Shown: positions 36,851 through 48,360 of the stretch, piece after piece
Numbering within the stretch: position 1 is the stretch's first letter
How the letters are laid out: every line of letters begins with the position of its first letter
NCBI GenBank assembly: GCA_947095535.1
Contig: OX352774.1
Span: forward strand, 31,326,496-31,390,495
DNA: 64,000 bases
Direction: 5' to 3'
Origin: Poecilobothrus nobilitatus
Taxonomy: Eukaryota; Arthropoda; Insecta; Diptera; Dolichopodidae
The notes under the pieces: generated by a model
Database searches by the model: none
What the model saw: only the letters and a program-made list of their open reading frames with translations
What the model was told of the DNA's origin: nothing
Made by a program: the position numbers and the translations under genes

Positions 36851-37318
36851 GAAAACACGAGAAAGAGTGTAGTAGAGTAGACTGTGTTAATTTTGACATA
36901 CCCGTATGAACATAACATACGCTGCTTACATAAAATTTTATCATTAATCAAAAAAATTTCAGATGTTTTACTTAATTAAATACAGAGATACAATTATTTA
37001 AACTTTGAAGTTCTATGGCAGTTCTATGGCAGAATTAACCATATTTTACAGAAGTTATTATCATAAAACTTGATCATCTTTTACAAGGTTTCAGAAGCCT
37101 AGCTTCAACAAAAATTAGTTATTTTCACATAAAAAAAGAAGTTGTATGACAGCTATCTGAACGTGCTGCATCATCACAACCAAATTTTACAAAAGTTATA
37201 TTGGCATGCAAGTTTCCATTTTTTCACAAAATTTCAGATTCTTAGCTTCAATTAGCTTCAATAGACACTGAGCTATTTCTATATAAAGAAAGAAGTTATA
37301 ATATGGCAGTTACTAGAA
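36851..37318 (+). mobile_element. Family A element, 5' fragment
   Basis: It begins 'aaaacacgagaaagagtgta' and carries 'atacccgtatgaac' near 36898-36911. It continues with 'attttacaaaagttatattg' and 'ttgtatgacagctatctgaa' boxes as in the copy at 41881-43780. It is lost after 'atggcagttactagaatccc', and the 3' CGGAC and inverted end are absent. Confidence 0.6.
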
Positions 37319-38590
37319 TCCCAAATAAGTACCAAATACCAAATAATACCAAAAAAGTACAAAAAGCAACACAAAACAATGAATACAAAATAGATTTCTA
37401 TCGACTTTTGACTGATTAACATAAGCTCTTTAACATAAGTAATACATTCTAAAAAGTCATATTGAAAATACACAAAGACCTTAAGATGTTTTTCCAAAAT
37501 GCCCCTATACAGACTTATAAAAGCTAACTACTGAAATTTTGATTAATAAAAGGTGGAGTTCTGCACTGAAATTGTTTGAATCCTAAAGCAATAAGGAAGT
37601 GTGATTTTATATTTAATGTATTCTTTATAAAATTACTTGTTTTTGATAAATCTATATATAGTAAATTAAAGGTAATAGTTAGTCTTTAACTTAAAAACAC
37701 TTTAAGATTTTTTTTTTTACAAACAAATTTTAAGCCTATTGTTTAAATTAAATCCAATAAGTACATATTATCTTTAATTTCTCAAAAACGACAAAAAATT
37801 TTTTGTGATTCGGCAAGAGTCATACCAAAGAATTTTTCTTTAATAACATTAAATTTTGTTAATGCTTAAACAGAGAAAATAATTTAAGTTTTTAAAAAAT
37901 GTTTCATGTCAGAATTTCATGTCTACAAAAAAATATGAAAAAAAAAAATCAGCAAAAGGACTTTTTCTCCTTGTCTGAAGACAATCATTTTATTTTTGCA
38001 GAATAAAAATAACGGACAACTTTTATCTTAACAACATTATCTGTGTTTGTCCATAAAAAAATACTATATTTTTTTTTTTATTTCCCTCCTTCATTCAGTT
38101 CTATATTATTAGGACACCAATTTTTTTTTTTTTTTTTTTTTTTTTGATTCATCAGTTTTATCAATATGTCATTTTCTTTGTGAATGAATTTGACATATTA
38201 ACAAAATTAACTTTATATTCTTTTTTCTTTTTTTTTTTAATTTAAAAATAATGGAAAAAAAAGGAAAAATCTGATATGTCTTAATTCCAATACCATTCCC
38301 AAATTTTAAATCGTATGAATTGTCATGATTTTGGGCTATATCACCTAAGGGCTATATCACTAAGACACCTTTTTCTTTCTGAAATTAAAGGTGATTGTTC
38401 CATTATATCGTACTGTGTGTTTACATTGCAAATCTTATAGTTTTATCAATATGTATATGTAGTTAGTAATTAGTAGTTAGTAGTAGATGTAGTTAGTTAA
38501 CTGCATATAAAGTTATAATCGAATTGAAAATTTAAAAAAAAAACAAGCGTCTGCTTTCGTTTTGAATATAAAGTTTAGTTGAACTAAATG
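37319..38590. other. AT-rich DNA, homopolymer-rich 37.7-38.3 kb
   Basis: No gene. It contains T25 at about 38121-38145. 'gggctatatcac' is repeated at 38331 and 38349, and 'tagttagtaattagtagtta' is a simple repeat near 38461. Confidence 0.55.
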
Positions 38591-38593
38591 ATA

Positions 38594-39075
38594 TTGTTAT
38601 GAGTACGTGTGTTTATATGAGAACGCGCACAACCAAGGCCTCGGGTCCGAGAAAGGCAAAATCACTGTTGTCAGAAAGCAAAAATCAGAAGATAAAATCC
38701 GGGTTTCGAGGCAGGCAAAATCAGTGTTGTCAGAAAGCAAAAATCAAAAGGTAAAATAAGTGAAACCTCTGAAGTCGTGAAGACAAAGTGTTGGTTCTGT
38801 TTACACCTTACGTTTATAATATTTTACCATTACCTATATAAAAAAAAGTTCCCCTCTTTCAACAGAACGGTTGTCGTTCCTTTTTATTTTAAAATACAAC
38901 CACTTGTTGTTTAAATTAAAGTTAGAATTTCAGTCTTGTTAGAATTTCAGTGTTCAGTCTTCAAAATACAATCACTTGTTACCAATCTACGATCTACATT
39001 AGTCTAATTATTAAAGTTGTTTCCTCTGTTTCAATAGTAAATCAAACCTTATTATTGTTGTTGACACACCTAACT
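38594..39075 (+). mobile_element. Possible solo LTR
   Basis: This 480-bp patch is less AT-rich than its surroundings. It begins 'tgttatgagtacgtgtg' and ends near 'ttgttgttgaca' (TG...CA). Inside are a 59-bp-period direct repeat ('aggcaaaatcactgttgtca' at 38654 and 'aggcaaaatcagtgttgtca' at 38713), a TATA-like 'tatataaaaa' at about 38835, and arthropod initiator-like 'ttcagtc' sites near 38929 and 38953. This layout resembles an insect gypsy or BEL LTR, but no target-site duplication or internal domain was found. Confidence 0.3.
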
Positions 39076-41294
39076 AACGGTAAAAAATTAAATTACTATT
39101 TCCTTAAAAATTTTTTAAATTAAGTATATTTTTTTTTCTTTTAAACAAAATTTAATTTAATTCTTATATCATCTACTAAACATACGTTTTAATATACCCT
39201 GTCATTACAAGACGTGCTTTTCTTATACTATATTCTTTTTCATTTACGTGGGTTTTTTTTTTTCCATTTTTTATCAAAACTAATACTTATCTTAAGCATG
39301 GTATCTTAATAGTATAATATGATGGGATTATGAATGAAAACCATATATGTATACGTACTTTTAATATAAAAATGTACATATGTGCACATACATGGGTGTT
39401 TTAAAATGGAATTTTATTCATTATGCGTTTACGTGCTTATTACATCCATTATCATTCATTTTTCTTTATTGAATATCTGATCTTACGCTCAATTTCACCT
39501 ACCAATTTTTTATTCCTATATAAAAAAAAAAATATAATATATATCTTTAAGATATACATACATATATCTTAAAAATATACTCTGAAAATTCTCTATTACT
39601 ATTTTATTAATCGAAGGGTATATAATATTGAAGAAAATTATTTTATTTTTTGAGCAAAAGATAAAAACACCACTATAGACATTTTTTATAGGAAATTGAA
39701 AAATTAAAAAATAAAAATATTCTTTTGCAGCCGGAAAAAAAAAAACACATATTAAATCCCTAGAGCTCTAACGTGATGTCTTAATTTAATAACAACAACA
39801 AATAACTATATATGAACATTAAACTAAAAGACGACGAATACAAAAAAATATACAATATAAATCTAAGAAATTACAAAGTACTTAAAATTGGATTTTCATT
39901 TAATATTTCGCGTGCCTTTGATAGATAATAAAAAACGAAATCTAATTCTTTGTTAGTTTACCTTCTCTTTTGTTCCTAATAGAAAAGAGAATGAAAAAAA
40001 AAAAACATTGGATTCTGCTTAGAATTCATTCAACTTTTTAATTTAAGTAAATTTTATCTTATATATTACTTGTATAAAAAGCAGTCACAACTATCAATTG
40101 AAAACTGATGTGTTGTTGCCTGACTGAGGTATTATGTACGTGTACGTGCAATTTTCTTCCCTCAAAAACAAAACAAAAAACCAACAAATTATTGAAAATT
40201 TTTTCTTTTCAAAATATTAATATTTTACTTTCATTCAATATTATCATCATCAAAATCATCAAAATCATTGATACTAACATCTCTCCACATAGTCATTCAA
40301 GTTATATACATAGATATTATCATCTCCACATAATCATTATTACCATCATCATCAAAGAAAACTTTTAAAAGAATTATTTTCCTTGTTTGCACCAAAATTA
40401 CAATACTTAAATAGTTTTTCTTCTGTGTCTTCAAGATGCAAAAAAAAAAAAACTGACTAGAGCTGATAAAACTTTACAAATTTTGAAAATGTTTTTTTTT
40501 CTTTTAATGCATTCTAATATTATAATAATTTTTTTTGTGTAAAAGAATTTCTATTTTTAGTTTTCACGTCCGCCACCCGCCACATCATTTTCATTCCAGT
40601 AATGAATTAAATATAATTTTTTTGTATGAGGTTTGTGTGCGGTATTTGTGTGAGACCATATGACAATACTTAAACTATTTTTTACAATCATATATACGCA
40701 CTAAACAGTATTACAATGTTGGAAGATATGTTGCAGACATTTTAAACCACTTGTAATGAAAAATATTTTGTATGCAGAATTAATCCTTTAACATTTTTGT
40801 CTCCTTATATTTTTTTTTATACAAATGTATAAAAATGTATGAAGTGTTATATTCAAGATATTTTGCTTATGAATAAATAAATTTTGGTTTCTTTTTTTTA
40901 AAAAACACTATAAAATTTTTCATTTCACTGTTAAAATCTTCACAACGGATCTAATTTTATTCTTTTGCGCCAAAAAAAATGTCAGAAAGGATATTATTTA
41001 ATATGCATAAAATTTTGGACAGTTGGTTTTTTCTCAATAAAACAAAGTTAAAAAATTATTATATTCTAATTTTCTATTTTTAAAGTGTTTTTGAGGATTA
41101 ACTTTAGGGTACTTTTGAGGTACTGCTTCAAATATACACGACGCAAAGGTAATAAGTAGTATAGATTAGGTGGTAAGGCTAAAGTAAGTGAAAACTTATT
41201 TCCATCTTCTCTTATAAAATAAAATTAGAAGTTTCATATCAAACCGTTAAATATAATAAAAATAAAACTTTTTATTAAAACTGTGTCGTAACAT
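39076..41294. other. Homopolymer-rich unique DNA
   Basis: No recognised gene or interspersed repeat. It contains many A/T runs and an imperfect (ATC)n stretch at 40240-40350. The open frame at 40108-40368 runs through that simple repeat and is not supported as a gene. Confidence 0.55.
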
Positions 41295-41690
41295 CTTTTT
41301 AGCACATTTTTCAAAAAAAATTTTGAAACATTTGCTTACAACATTCGTTTTGTCCGCCCGTCTCATCTGTTTAAAAAACTTCTACACTGTTTAAGGTAAA
41401 GTAATAAAATGTTAACCATGGATAGACTTTTGAATAACACAACCATAGATAACCATGGATAATTAAAAGCTTAATATTGTGAAACAACGTTCTTATGTAG
41501 CCACATCTGTTAAGTAGGTACAGCCCCTCAAAGTAAGGAAAATCCCATTTTAATTAAATGTTTATATCTCAAGTACTGTTTAATATTTTCCCAATATAAA
41601 AACGTCTAACGATAGAGAAATTTTATTATGTGTATAAATCTGTATATGTGAATATTGAAATTTTGAGAGGCAAAAGATCTTTGATAATTG
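41295..41690 (-). repeat. Family B repeat, minus-strand copy
   Basis: Read on the minus strand, it shows the 3' boxes of family B: a 'gtgctaaaaa' end, a 'gacgggcggacaaaacg' stretch, 'ccatggttaacatttt' and 'gaggggctgtacctac'. Identity is moderate. 'ataaccatggata' is locally duplicated near 41412 and 41450. Confidence 0.5.
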
Positions 41691-41880
41691 AAACTTGGAC
41701 ACAAATCAAAAAAATCTAGAAATAATTGAAAAACGCTAAAAAGTAACGATGCGAGCACGATTGCTCTATTAAAGTTTTGGACTTTAATGCTCTAAGCATT
41801 ACTTATCTATTTGACAAAACATTAGGTTAGGGAACCTTTAGTACTTTGTACTATTTGGGCAACAGTAAATTTGGGTATAG

Positions 41881-43780
41881 AGTAAAACGAGGAAGAGTGC
41901 AGTAGAGTAGACTGTGTCACCTCTGGGATACCCGTATGAACGTAATATATCCTGTTTCTATAAAACTTGATCATCTTTTAAAAACATTCAGAGTTTTAGT
42001 ACCGAACTACAGAGATATATTTATGTAAATTGTGGAGTTGTATGATAGCTACCCGAATCTATTGCGCCTAGCTTCATTAAGTTCCAAGAAATGCAAAAAG
42101 CTTGAACCGGCTGCTTTAGACCATTCAAATTTTACAAAAGTTTTTGGCATGCAACTCGACACTTTTTCACTAAATTTAAGATAGCTAGCTTCAATAGACA
42201 CTGAGTTATTTTCATTTAAAAGAGAAGTTGTATGGCAACTATCCGAACCTGTCATATCATAACAACAAAATTTTACAGAAGTTGTTGCCATAAAACTCGA
42301 TCATCATTTGCAAAATTTCAGATACCTAGATTGAATAGACACTGGGTTATTTCCATTTAAAGAAAGAAGTTGTATGGCAGCTACTCGAACCCGGCGGCCG
42401 AAAATGCTGAAGTTAAATAGCAAAACTAACAATTTTGTAAAAGTGACGTAAAAAAAATTTCAGCCTCCTAACTCCTTTATTTTTTGAGTTATCGTGCGGA
42501 CGGACACTGAGTTATTTTCATTTAAAAAGAGAAGTTGTATGGCAGCTACCCGAACCCGTCGCACCACCACAACCAAATTTTGCAGAAGTTGTTGCCATAA
42601 AACTTGATCATCATTCGCAAAATTGCAGATAAATAGATGGAACAGACACTGGGTTATTTCCATTTAAAGAAAGACGTTGTATGGCAGCTACTCAAACCCG
42701 GCGGCCGAAAATGCTGGAGTTAAATAGCAAAACTAACAATTTTACAAAAGTAACGTAAAAAAATTTTCAGCCTCCTCTATTTTTTGAGTTATAGTGCGGA
42801 CGGACACTGAGTTCTTTCATTTAAAAAGAGATTTTGTATGGCAGCTACCCGAGCCCGTCGCACCAGCACAACCAAATTTTGTAGAAGTTGTTGCCATAAA
42901 ACTTGATCATCATTTGCAAGATTTCAGACGCCTAGCTTTATTAACTTCCAAGAGGTGCAAGAAGCCTGAACCGGCTGTTCTAGGCCAAACAAATTTTACA
43001 AAACTTGTTGGCATATAACTCGACACTTCTTTACTAAATTTCAGATTCCTAGCTTCAATAAACACTGAGTTATTCTCATTTAACCGGATAAGTTGTATGG
43101 CAGCTACCCGAACCCGCCGCACCACCACAACCAAATTTTACAAAAGTTGTTGCCATAAAACTTGATCATCATTTGCAAAATTTCAGACGCCTAGCTTCAT
43201 TAGGTTCCAAGAGGTGCAAGAAGTCTGAACCGGCTGCTCTAGACCAACCAAATTTTACAAAAGTTGTTGGCATGTAACTCGACACCTCTTTACTAAATTT
43301 CAGATTCCTAGCTTCAATAAACACTGAGTTATTCTCATTTAAACGGAAAAGTTGTATGGCAGCTACCCGAACCCGCTGCACCAGCACAACCAAATTTTAC
43401 AGAAGTTGTTGCCATAAAACTTGATCATCATTTGCAAAATTTCAGAAACCTAGCTTGAATAGATACTGAGTTATTTCTATATAAAGATAGAAGTTGTATG
43501 GCAGCTACTCGAACCCGCCGACCGAAAATGTTGGATTTAAATAGCAAAACTAACAATTTTGCAAAAGTGACGTAAAAAAAATTTCAGCCCCCTAGCTCTT
43601 TTATTTTTTTAGTTATCGTGCGGGCGGACGGGCGGACGGACGTACATGGCTTAATCGACTCAGAATTCGATTCTGAGCCGATCCATACCTTTGACACTAT
43701 ATCTAGCTCGACTCCTTTAAGGTGTCACAAACGTAATGGCAAATTTATTATACCCTTGAACATAGTTCATACGGGTATAA
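41881..43780 (+). mobile_element. Family A element with internal tandem modules
   Basis: The 5' end reads 'aaaacgaggaagagtgcag', with 'atacccgtatgaac' at 41928-41941. The 3' end has 'gcgggcggacgggcggacgg' (about 43620), 'gatccatacctttgacacta' and the exact inverse 'gttcatacgggtat' at 43765-43778. The interior alternates a 'cgcaccaccacaaccaaa' module with a 'gaccgaaaatg' module (about 42400, 42705 and 43520) that resembles the element's own 3' region. Minus-strand frames at 42049-43393 repeat one translation because the DNA is tandem; I treat them as non-coding. Confidence 0.65.
42836..43353 (+). repeat. 259-bp tandem repeat, two full units
   Basis: The marker 'gtatggcagctacccg' starts at 42836, 43095 and 43354, exactly 259 bp apart. 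The two intervening units are similar throughout, and a third is partial beyond 43354. Confidence 0.85.
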
Positions 43781-46700
43781 ATAGGTTTAAGAATTGCGCT
43801 GGATTCTGATCAACGAACGTGTTGGCATTCTGTTCTTAAATTTGTAATCATTTCCAATTTTAGAGAAAATATGAGGTTGAACATGATTTCAAATTTGCAA
43901 TATTGTCAATTACTTATATAAAGAAATTATCAAATTAGTTTCTTTCTCCATTATGAGTAAACATAGCAGGAATCAAAATAAAAATAAAATAAAAAGAAAA
44001 CAAGTGCGAATTTAGTATATGATCTGCTTCCAATATCTGAAGGCTTTAATAAAAAATATTCTAACTAATTGATAAAAATCTGAAAATCTTAAATAACGAC
44101 TTAAAAATATGAAAATTAAAATTTCAATTATCTGCTATTAATTTCCATAGAATAAAATTTGAATCTGAATCTGCATAATACTATATCAACTTTTGAGAAT
44201 ATAGGCATATTTGTACCCAATTCATGCTTTCATTCATAAATATTTTATAATATCTTTTATTAAAATTAACCAATCGGCCCTTCTATATTTAATTTCAAGC
44301 ACTGATTTGAACAAGTTAATCAAGTATGAATGTATTATTATACTCTTTAAAAAATTTATTTCATTGATAAAAAAAGAAAATGCCTTTCATTTTTACAATA
44401 GTCTTTATATTATATGAGTGTATCTTTTTAAACATTAATTCCCTTTTGGTTATAAATATACACTTGAGGCATAAACGAAGAATGTTTAATATTTAGAATA
44501 TAAAGAAATAAATTTAATAACTTTATTACGAAATTACTTCTATACAAACACTTTTTTGTTATATATATATATATATCTATACTATGTCAGGAAGACAAGA
44601 TCAAATTGCAATTTAATCTTATTATATAAAATTTCCATTATCTTAAAAAAATTTCAATCAAACATTTTTCCTCTTCTAACTCTTTCTGCAATAAAAAAGA
44701 GAAAAACATATAATAATATGATTTCTAATTTTCTTAATTTAACATTAAGTTTTTTCTTTTTACCGACCGCATACATTAATGTATAAGGTAGGTATTGTTT
44801 TCATACTAAAAATTTGTACCCGAGATTTTCGCAAAAATGCACTACTCCGGTGTGGAGAAGGCTGTAAAAAAAATTTCAGAATGTGATCCGTCTGTGTGTG
44901 TGTGTGTGTGGGTGGGTATGTCTGTGGGCACGTGTACATCTTAAACGACTGAGCGGAATTTTTTGAAATTCCATATTTAAGGTTTTGACGTAAATATCTC
45001 GGATTGATAAGCTTTTGGAGCAAATGGGACAACCACAAGTGGTAGTTTACTAGTGTACTTTTTAAGTTTTTTACGAATATTTCGTAACAGAAAAATTTTG
45101 TGAGAAAAATTATTAAGAAAATGTTGTTACACAAGTAAAGAGGAACAACTTTGCCATAGAACATTTTTTGATCCGACTAACTTTAACTTTTATTTAATTT
45201 TTTTTCTAAGTCCAAATTTCATACGTAACACTCCATATGAATTTATATGAACAATTTTTTTTTGTTTTTTTTTATATCTCTAAAAATTTTTATACATACA
45301 TATGTATGTACTTATATCTATGCCAATGCATATTATTCATTTGTTGATGACATAAAATTAAAATGGTAAAATTTTTGTTAGCAGATTTAATATTAATCTT
45401 ATGTTTGTTTTGTATTTGTTTACAGTTTTTATTATTTTTTACTTTTAATATTATTTTTTGAATGAAAAAAAAATCATGTAATAATAATAAATGGATGTAT
45501 GAATGAATGTACATATATTTTTACGATATCATTGCTTATAATTATTTTTATTGAATAAAACAAAATGTTATTAAATTAATAGAAGTTATTTTGCTTTGAT
45601 ATAAATTATTATGTAAAAAATCTATAAATTTTGGCATTGTACTTTTTGTGTAGTGGCGGTCGGTCCTGTGGTGGAGACAGCTGATTTTTTTTTTTCATAA
45701 AAAAAATTTTTATTGGGTTTCAATAAAAAAATTTTATTGTAGATTTAATTTTGCATAATTTTTTTTTTTTTTTATCTTTTATTCTAATAAAAGAAAAAAT
45801 TTAATTCACTTTTATGTCTTACGTATTTACTTTCTACTTTACTTTCATATCATTCATATAAAGAAAAGAAAAACAAAAACAAAAAAAAATATTTTAATGT
45901 TCTTTCACTTTGACTTTGTCATTAGATTCTGTTAAATCTTTTCTTTTTTCTTCCCTCCAATTTTCCCATTTCTTTTTCATATTTCGCTTACTTATCTTCG
46001 TTTTCCTTTTATAGAAGGTGAAAATTTACTGTAATTATTGTAAAACGCAGAAAGAATCCATATAATATGTTCTTTTACATAATATAATATCTATATTTAT
46101 TTACATATATATATCTACATATATATATATATAATATACAAAATATGATATTCACATTCATATACAATTTCATTTAAGTAGTAATTTAAGATCAACGTAT
46201 GTATACAATACACTTTAACTTCTCCTTGGATGAAAAAAATTTTTTTAAGTTATAACCGTAACATTTATTGTATTTAACCCAGAAAAATCCTATACAATCA
46301 CTCCTCTTTTATAATAATTGTATTCATATCATAGGCAAAAACTAATAAACTTTAAGGATGAAATCAAAACCTTCCTATCAATATCAGCTAATCATTAATG
46401 AAAACGATGATCTACAAAATATAATAGGGAAGGATTTTCCTGGATCTAAATAGGGTAAACAATAAAAAAAAAAAAAAAAACGAGAGACTATTTTTAGTTA
46501 AGTACTCTTATAACCATATACAGTTATAATAATATTTACATTAATCTGGGGCCATTTAAATTACATTTACGCAATAAGTGTAAGTTTTTTCAATATAACA
46601 ACAACAAAAAAAAATTTTTATATCGAAATCCAAAACAATCAATATTTTTCGTTCATGTTATTAAATTTTTTTTTCCCTAGGTATGTAAAATTATACACTA

Positions 46701-47650
46701 CCATACTGAAATTAATTCCAACAAGATAAGAATTACCATTAATTTTTACTAAAAACAGACATTCAGTATATGAAATTTTTTTGTTTTATTTTTTAATATT
46801 AAAAAATCGAGGAATTACAGTTACATTTTATTCTATATGGAGACTGTATGAAGTGCAGAAACTCAATTCAATGTTTATTGGTGAAGACTGAGGAATTGCC
46901 GTTACAGATTTTATATATAAAGAAATAAGGATTCTAATTCTATTCTGTTACAAACATATTATATACATAATATGTGTAAATAAACAAAAACAAATCGAAA
47001 TGACATCCGTTAACATCCGTTATATTTTAAATGTTTTTTTTTTTTTTATCTTTGTTTAATGGTATACTGTTGATTTTTTTGTTTTATTTTTTTAAAACGT
47101 TTACTGTTGTAAATAAAAAAAGAAAAATCTATATGCAGGATATAATTTTATTTTGTTTTTTTTTTTTATATTTCTGTGTCCTCTTTTTCTTGTTCTTTAA
47201 TAAAAAAAATTCAAAAAAAAAGAAAGAATCAAGAATATGTGTAAGTGAGAATACAAAAAATAAAAAAAATAGAATAAGTACAAGCATTTTATATTTTTTA
47301 TATTTTATTATTTGTTTTGACATTTACAGAACGAAAAATGTCAAACTATTAACTATTATAAAATGTATAACAAAATATGTAAATAATTTTTGAAAATTAT
47401 TAGATATGAAAGCATGAATGCATTATTATTTTGTAATTGGCTCATAAGACCAGGCAGAACTGTATAAGTGTTTACTTAAAATGCATTATAAATTATATTT
47501 TGCATTTTAACTTTACATTTATAAAAATTCTTCTTTTTTAAATTTATTACACAAAATTTAAAAAAGATGAAATTTGATTATTGAATTTTGAATGATTTCT
47601 CAAAATTTTGTAAGAAAATTGTTTTGAATGATGATTCTGAATAAACTCTT
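43781..47650. other. AT-rich DNA without recognised genes
   Basis: No gene was recognised. It includes a more balanced patch at 44760-45060 with a TG repeat (listed separately), and homopolymer-rich DNA from about 45180 to 47330. Frames at 44760-45164 and 47031-47393 are explained by the TG repeat and by T/A runs. 45650-45690 contains the GC-richer 'gtagtggcggtcggtcctgt', which I cannot assign. Confidence 0.5.
44893..44911 (+). repeat. TG dinucleotide repeat
   Basis: About nine TG units followed by 'ggtgggta'. They sit in a patch (44810-45060) that reads like an interspersed repeat ('aaatttcagaatgtgatccg', 'cttaaacgactgagcgga'), of which no second copy was found here. Confidence 0.8.
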
Positions 47651-47667
47651 GAACTCTTGGGCCTCGG

Positions 47668-47679
47668 TGACCTAGTGGG
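47668..47679 (+). promoter_or_regulatory. RNA polymerase III A box of SINE
   Basis: 'tgacctagtggg' fits the tRNA-type A box TRGYNNARNNGG. It lies about 41 bp before the B box, a normal tRNA-gene spacing. Confidence 0.75.
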
Positions 47680-47720
47680 TAAGAGCGTATAAAATACGCT
47701 GTAAATACCGAGGGAATGTG

Positions 47721-47731
47721 GGTTCGAATCC
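47721..47731 (+). promoter_or_regulatory. RNA polymerase III B box of SINE
   Basis: 'ggttcgaatcc' is an exact match to the consensus B box (TFIIIC site) and also forms the T-loop of the tRNA-like head. Confidence 0.85.
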
Positions 47732-48360
47732 CACACACGTCGTAAAAGTTATTCCCCCTTACGACATGTACAGCCACGCATGAACAGGAAAGGCTGTGTA
47801 ATTTCCAGTCCTCATTTATGTGGCAGAGAAATGCATTCAAAAAAAAAACTCTTAAAATTTTAGTTCATTAAAAAGCATATGCTAAAAACAGGCTGTAATG
47901 TAGTTGCACTGAACTTCAATTTGTCTAAATATATGAATTCAGCTTTAATATAACATATAGGTAACAAAAAAATTTGTTAGTTTGTTGTGCGCCAATTTTT
48001 ATGCAGTAATACCCTCCTTAAGTAGACCAATTTTATAACACCGTATTTTGAACTAACTTGCCCTGTTTTTTCGGTGTTGTAAGCATTCAATATTGCATTT
48101 CTTGGCAGTTTTTTATATTTCTAAATACTTGAAAAAATAAAAAAACAAGGTAGAATGTAAACCAACGGTTTTTAAAAGCGCACATTTCCAAAACTCAATA
48201 CAAATTGTTTAGAAGTGTGGCTTACACAAAAATTTGAAAATTTCATGTAATAAGAAAAAACTTGAAAATAGGACATTTTTGAGATTTTGAGGGGCCGTAA
48301 GTCCGGAATCCTATATAACTAAGAAAAGCTGTTAACACACGTAAAAATTTATTATTGAAG

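Larger units (their letters stand above)
47659..47846 (+). mobile_element. tRNA-derived SINE, well-preserved head
   Basis: The head carries clear A and B boxes. The tail shows 'acagcc' pairing with 'ggctgt' (about 47769-47798), then 'gtaatttcc', 'tttatgtggcagagaaatg' and an A tail. Flanking 'aactctt' at 47652-47658 and 47847-47853 is a possible short target-site duplication. Homologues lie at 6271 (minus), 24972 and 60194. The minus-strand open frame 47547-47840 is incidental. Confidence 0.88.

Noticed and set aside
41760..41880. Start of family A placed further upstream
   Set aside because: The shared sequence between copies begins at 'aaaacgag(g)aa(g)ag'; upstream bases do not match the other two copies.
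42836..43353. CRISPR-like array
   Set aside because: The 259-bp units are tandem repeats without short repeats separated by unique spacers, and the setting is eukaryotic.
42049..43393. Several minus-strand frames with a shared translation (RRVRVAAIQL, NENNSVFIEARNLKFS)
   Set aside because: The similarity follows from the 259-bp tandem DNA repeat; other family A copies do not keep the frame, so coding is unlikely.
44760..45164. 134-residue minus-strand open frame
   Set aside because: It contains a PPTHTHTQTD stretch created by the TG repeat and shows no domain; composition elsewhere is typical of AT-rich noise.
47031..47393. 120-residue plus-strand open frame
   Set aside because: It consists mostly of F and K runs from poly(T) and poly(A), and the opposite strand is also open.
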